Source: Mucor racemosus
Lineage: Eukaryota; Mucoromycota; Mucoromycetes; Mucorales; Mucoraceae
Assembly: GCA_027405735.1 (NCBI GenBank)
Contig: JAPEHQ010000024.1
Coordinates: 186,001-250,000 of the forward strand
Direction of reading: 5' to 3'
DNA length: 64,000 bases
Below the pieces are notes generated by a model, which was given only the letters and a program-made list of their open reading frames with translations, searched no databases and was not told the DNA's origin. The first letter of the stretch is position 1. Each line of letters begins with the position of its first letter. Shown here one piece after another: positions 58,569 through 64,000 of the stretch. Position numbers and translations under genes: made by a program.

Positions 58569-59467
58569 TCTTTCAATTATCAATAACCCTTATCCCAGTG
58601 ATCTATACTCCATAAACTCTATATATAAAACGATAAAAAGCACACTTTGTTTAGTATATCTAAACAGTTTTTGGTAAAACATGTTGTTGAAAAATGTTGG
58701 TGATTTTTGACATTTTCTACGAGGGACGATAAGGCCAAATAGTCAAAAACCAGATTTTGCTAATTTTGACCTTGCAAATGAATTTTTTTTACTAAGATAT
58801 ATATTGGCATATAAACAAGTTCACTTAATAAATGTGGGCTACAGAAGCACGAAAAGAAGTAAAGTTGACAAGATCCTTGGATTTTTGATCCTGACAGAAA
58901 TTTCGAGATGCTCGTTTTAAATGCCGCCAGCAACGTTGTAAGCGTGAATAAGGCACCTTTAAATCCAAAATTCTTTGAAATGTGGTAGACTTATAAGCCT
59001 GTCTCGTCTGTTTTATCATAATATGGCTACAAGAACAATAGCCAATGCAAAAATGTTTCTATTAAACTGCTATTTATCAGTTCAAACGTGCAATTCTCCT
59101 TTTTTTTAAAAAACTTTGACTGGCCAAATCAAAACGAACATTAGCATTTCAAATCTTGCATTATCGTCTGTCAACAGATGCTCTCATCATTCCCGCTTCT
59201 AAAAAAATTGATCCTCTACTGCTGTGTACTGGACAAATAACCCCTTTTTTTTTGATTCCATAAAAAATATAATCAGAGCTCCTTTCTTGTTAAATCTCTC
59301 CTAAAAAAGTATATCGAGTAAATAGACGATGGAAAAAGCTATTAATAATTTTGATTGTTGTTTGTGATACAAAGGAAGCTTATTTAAGCAATCAAACTAA
59401 AATTATTCGTTTTCCTTTTTTTCTTTTTTTTTTTTTTTTTTGCCGGCTCATTTTAAACAAACAATAA
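58569..59467. other. Intergenic upstream of the dipeptidyl aminopeptidase
   Basis: AT-rich. Contains a doubtful 64-aa minus ORF (58825-59019; basic, R/K/Q-rich, no family recognised) and a long T run at about 59410-59440 just before the next gene. Confidence 0.5.
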
Positions 59468-62836
<3,369 letters not shown>

Positions 62837-63059
62837 TATATTAGCGCAGGACGCTTTAAATTATTGATTTTGAATAAAACATTTTGTTTAGAGCTATCTG
62901 ATATCTAAAAGCTAATATCTGTAAAAAAACAGAAGAGTTAATACCAGAATATAAGTGCATTGGTCTAACATTGATCTAACGTTGATCTAAAATTAACCTA
63001 AAATTGGTTATTAAAAATTGAGTACCTAAATTGAAATGTTAATTTTTTGTATTCACAAG

Positions 63060-64000
63060 ATAGATCCAACTCAAAGCTACTTTGCATTTTTTGTTTCAGC
63101 AAAAGATATCGATTTTTCGTCGAGATAATCAAAATAATAGGGACATATTACAGCTTAACCTTATAGTAACGGGGTTTAAATATCGATTTGATGACAAATC
63201 GACCAGAAAATGATAAAAAAAACAAAATTGCTTAATGGCTCATGACCTGCAAAGTAAGTCGAAATAGCTTATTAAATGACTTTTATACAGTTTTAAATTC
63301 TGCATCTATCGAAATAAAAGTCAGGCAAATGGTTCACATAAAATGTTGCGTAAAATGTGATTGAAATTTTAGAGGTTTTTTGAAGATACACATCATTTTT
63401 TATAACAACATTTGGAGTATAAGTAACGGATATGATGCGTAGCAAAACCATCTATTGATCTAGCCATTGATGAACCTTCTAGCTGGAGTTTTCATAGAGA
63501 AAACGAGATTTTTATCCAAATTTTTTTCAAATTCAGAATTTGGGATGAGGGTCTATAAGGGAAAAATTGAAGCTAGAAACGAGGATGCCTCTTTTGACAC
63601 ATTTTTGAGGGTATCTCCATGAAAAATCAATATTTTAAAAAAAACTAAATTGAATCCGAGAGAGCTCAACGAGCTTGATGAAATGCATGTAAAAAAATGA
63701 CACTCAATTTAACGGGTATTTTATAATTTACTACAAAAATGTCAAAAAAATGAAAAAAAAAATAAAAGTGTCCAGAATTTTTTCATACTGAACTATGTTA
63801 TAGAGTACTTTAAAACAAGTAAGTTTTGTTATTAAAGATTGTTAGCATAGCTTAATGTTTTGTGAAGATATGAAGCCTCAAAGGATTTAATCCTTAGCAG
63901 TGAAATACCTGTAAAAATCTGAAACATTAGCATTAGAAAAGCTATACCAACTGTAAAAAATAGGATATTTCCGGATGCTCATTTTTGGATTAAACTTGAA
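63060..64000 (+). repeat. Repeat family Z, copy 3 (runs off window)
   Basis: Same orientation as the copies at 20640 and 50640. It begins near AGCTACTTTGCATTTT and continues to the window edge, ending at the TTTTTGGATTAAA word found near the right part of the other copies. Confidence 0.85.

Overview
The window is nuclear DNA of an early-diverging fungus, most likely a Mucorales-type Mucoromycota. The sequence is AT-rich, genes carry many short GT-AG introns (about 50-110 nt, ACTAAC/CTAAC-like branch sites visible), and several proteins carry long Q, N or T runs. The inventory is fungal: zuotin, RAD16, an Mtf2-like protein, a dipeptidyl aminopeptidase, a PSP1-domain protein. Species is not identifiable from sequence alone. 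I assembled exon models by hand, requiring GT-AG borders and unbroken phase.

Layout. 1-2.5 kb: 3' part of a proline dehydrogenase gene and a small coiled-coil ORF. 3.3-8.2 kb: a palindromic insertion bounded by ~125-bp inverted repeats. It holds two convergent genes of a PD-(D/E)XK nuclease-like family (one truncated) and a dead LINE reverse transcriptase. 8.3-10.3 kb: a 7-exon MFS transporter. 11.0-19.1 kb: repeat cluster, all main copies on the minus strand. 22.4-36.1 kb: a gene block with a PSP1-domain protein, ribosomal protein uL3, V-ATPase subunit G, a tail-anchored coiled-coil protein, long-chain acyl-CoA synthetase and RAD16. 36.9-50.4 kb: a second repeat cluster, mainly in the opposite orientation, so the gene block sits between inverted repeats. 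52.2-57.7 kb: Mtf2-like protein, pseudokinase, zuotin, and a voltage-sensor-like membrane protein. 58.2-58.6 kb: a third, broken nuclease-like copy. 59.5-62.8 kb: a 13-exon dipeptidyl aminopeptidase. The right edge runs into a third direct copy of a ~1.1-kb repeat.

The most unusual content is in the repeats. Six copies of a 2.5-3-kb repeat carry what reads as the last WD40 blade of cytoplasmic dynein intermediate chain. Three carry a terminal array of TGTGC/GCACA words. Solo LTRs with clear 5-bp target duplications are nested in them. In the normal genes, the notable features are micro-exons (3, 8 and 11 nt in uL3; 19, 10 and 5 nt in RAD16; 17 nt in the voltage-sensor gene) and two divergent genes that both isolate their ATG in a 3-nt first exon.

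The genes do not form a pathway; they are a typical mix of housekeeping fungal genes separated by transposon-derived DNA.
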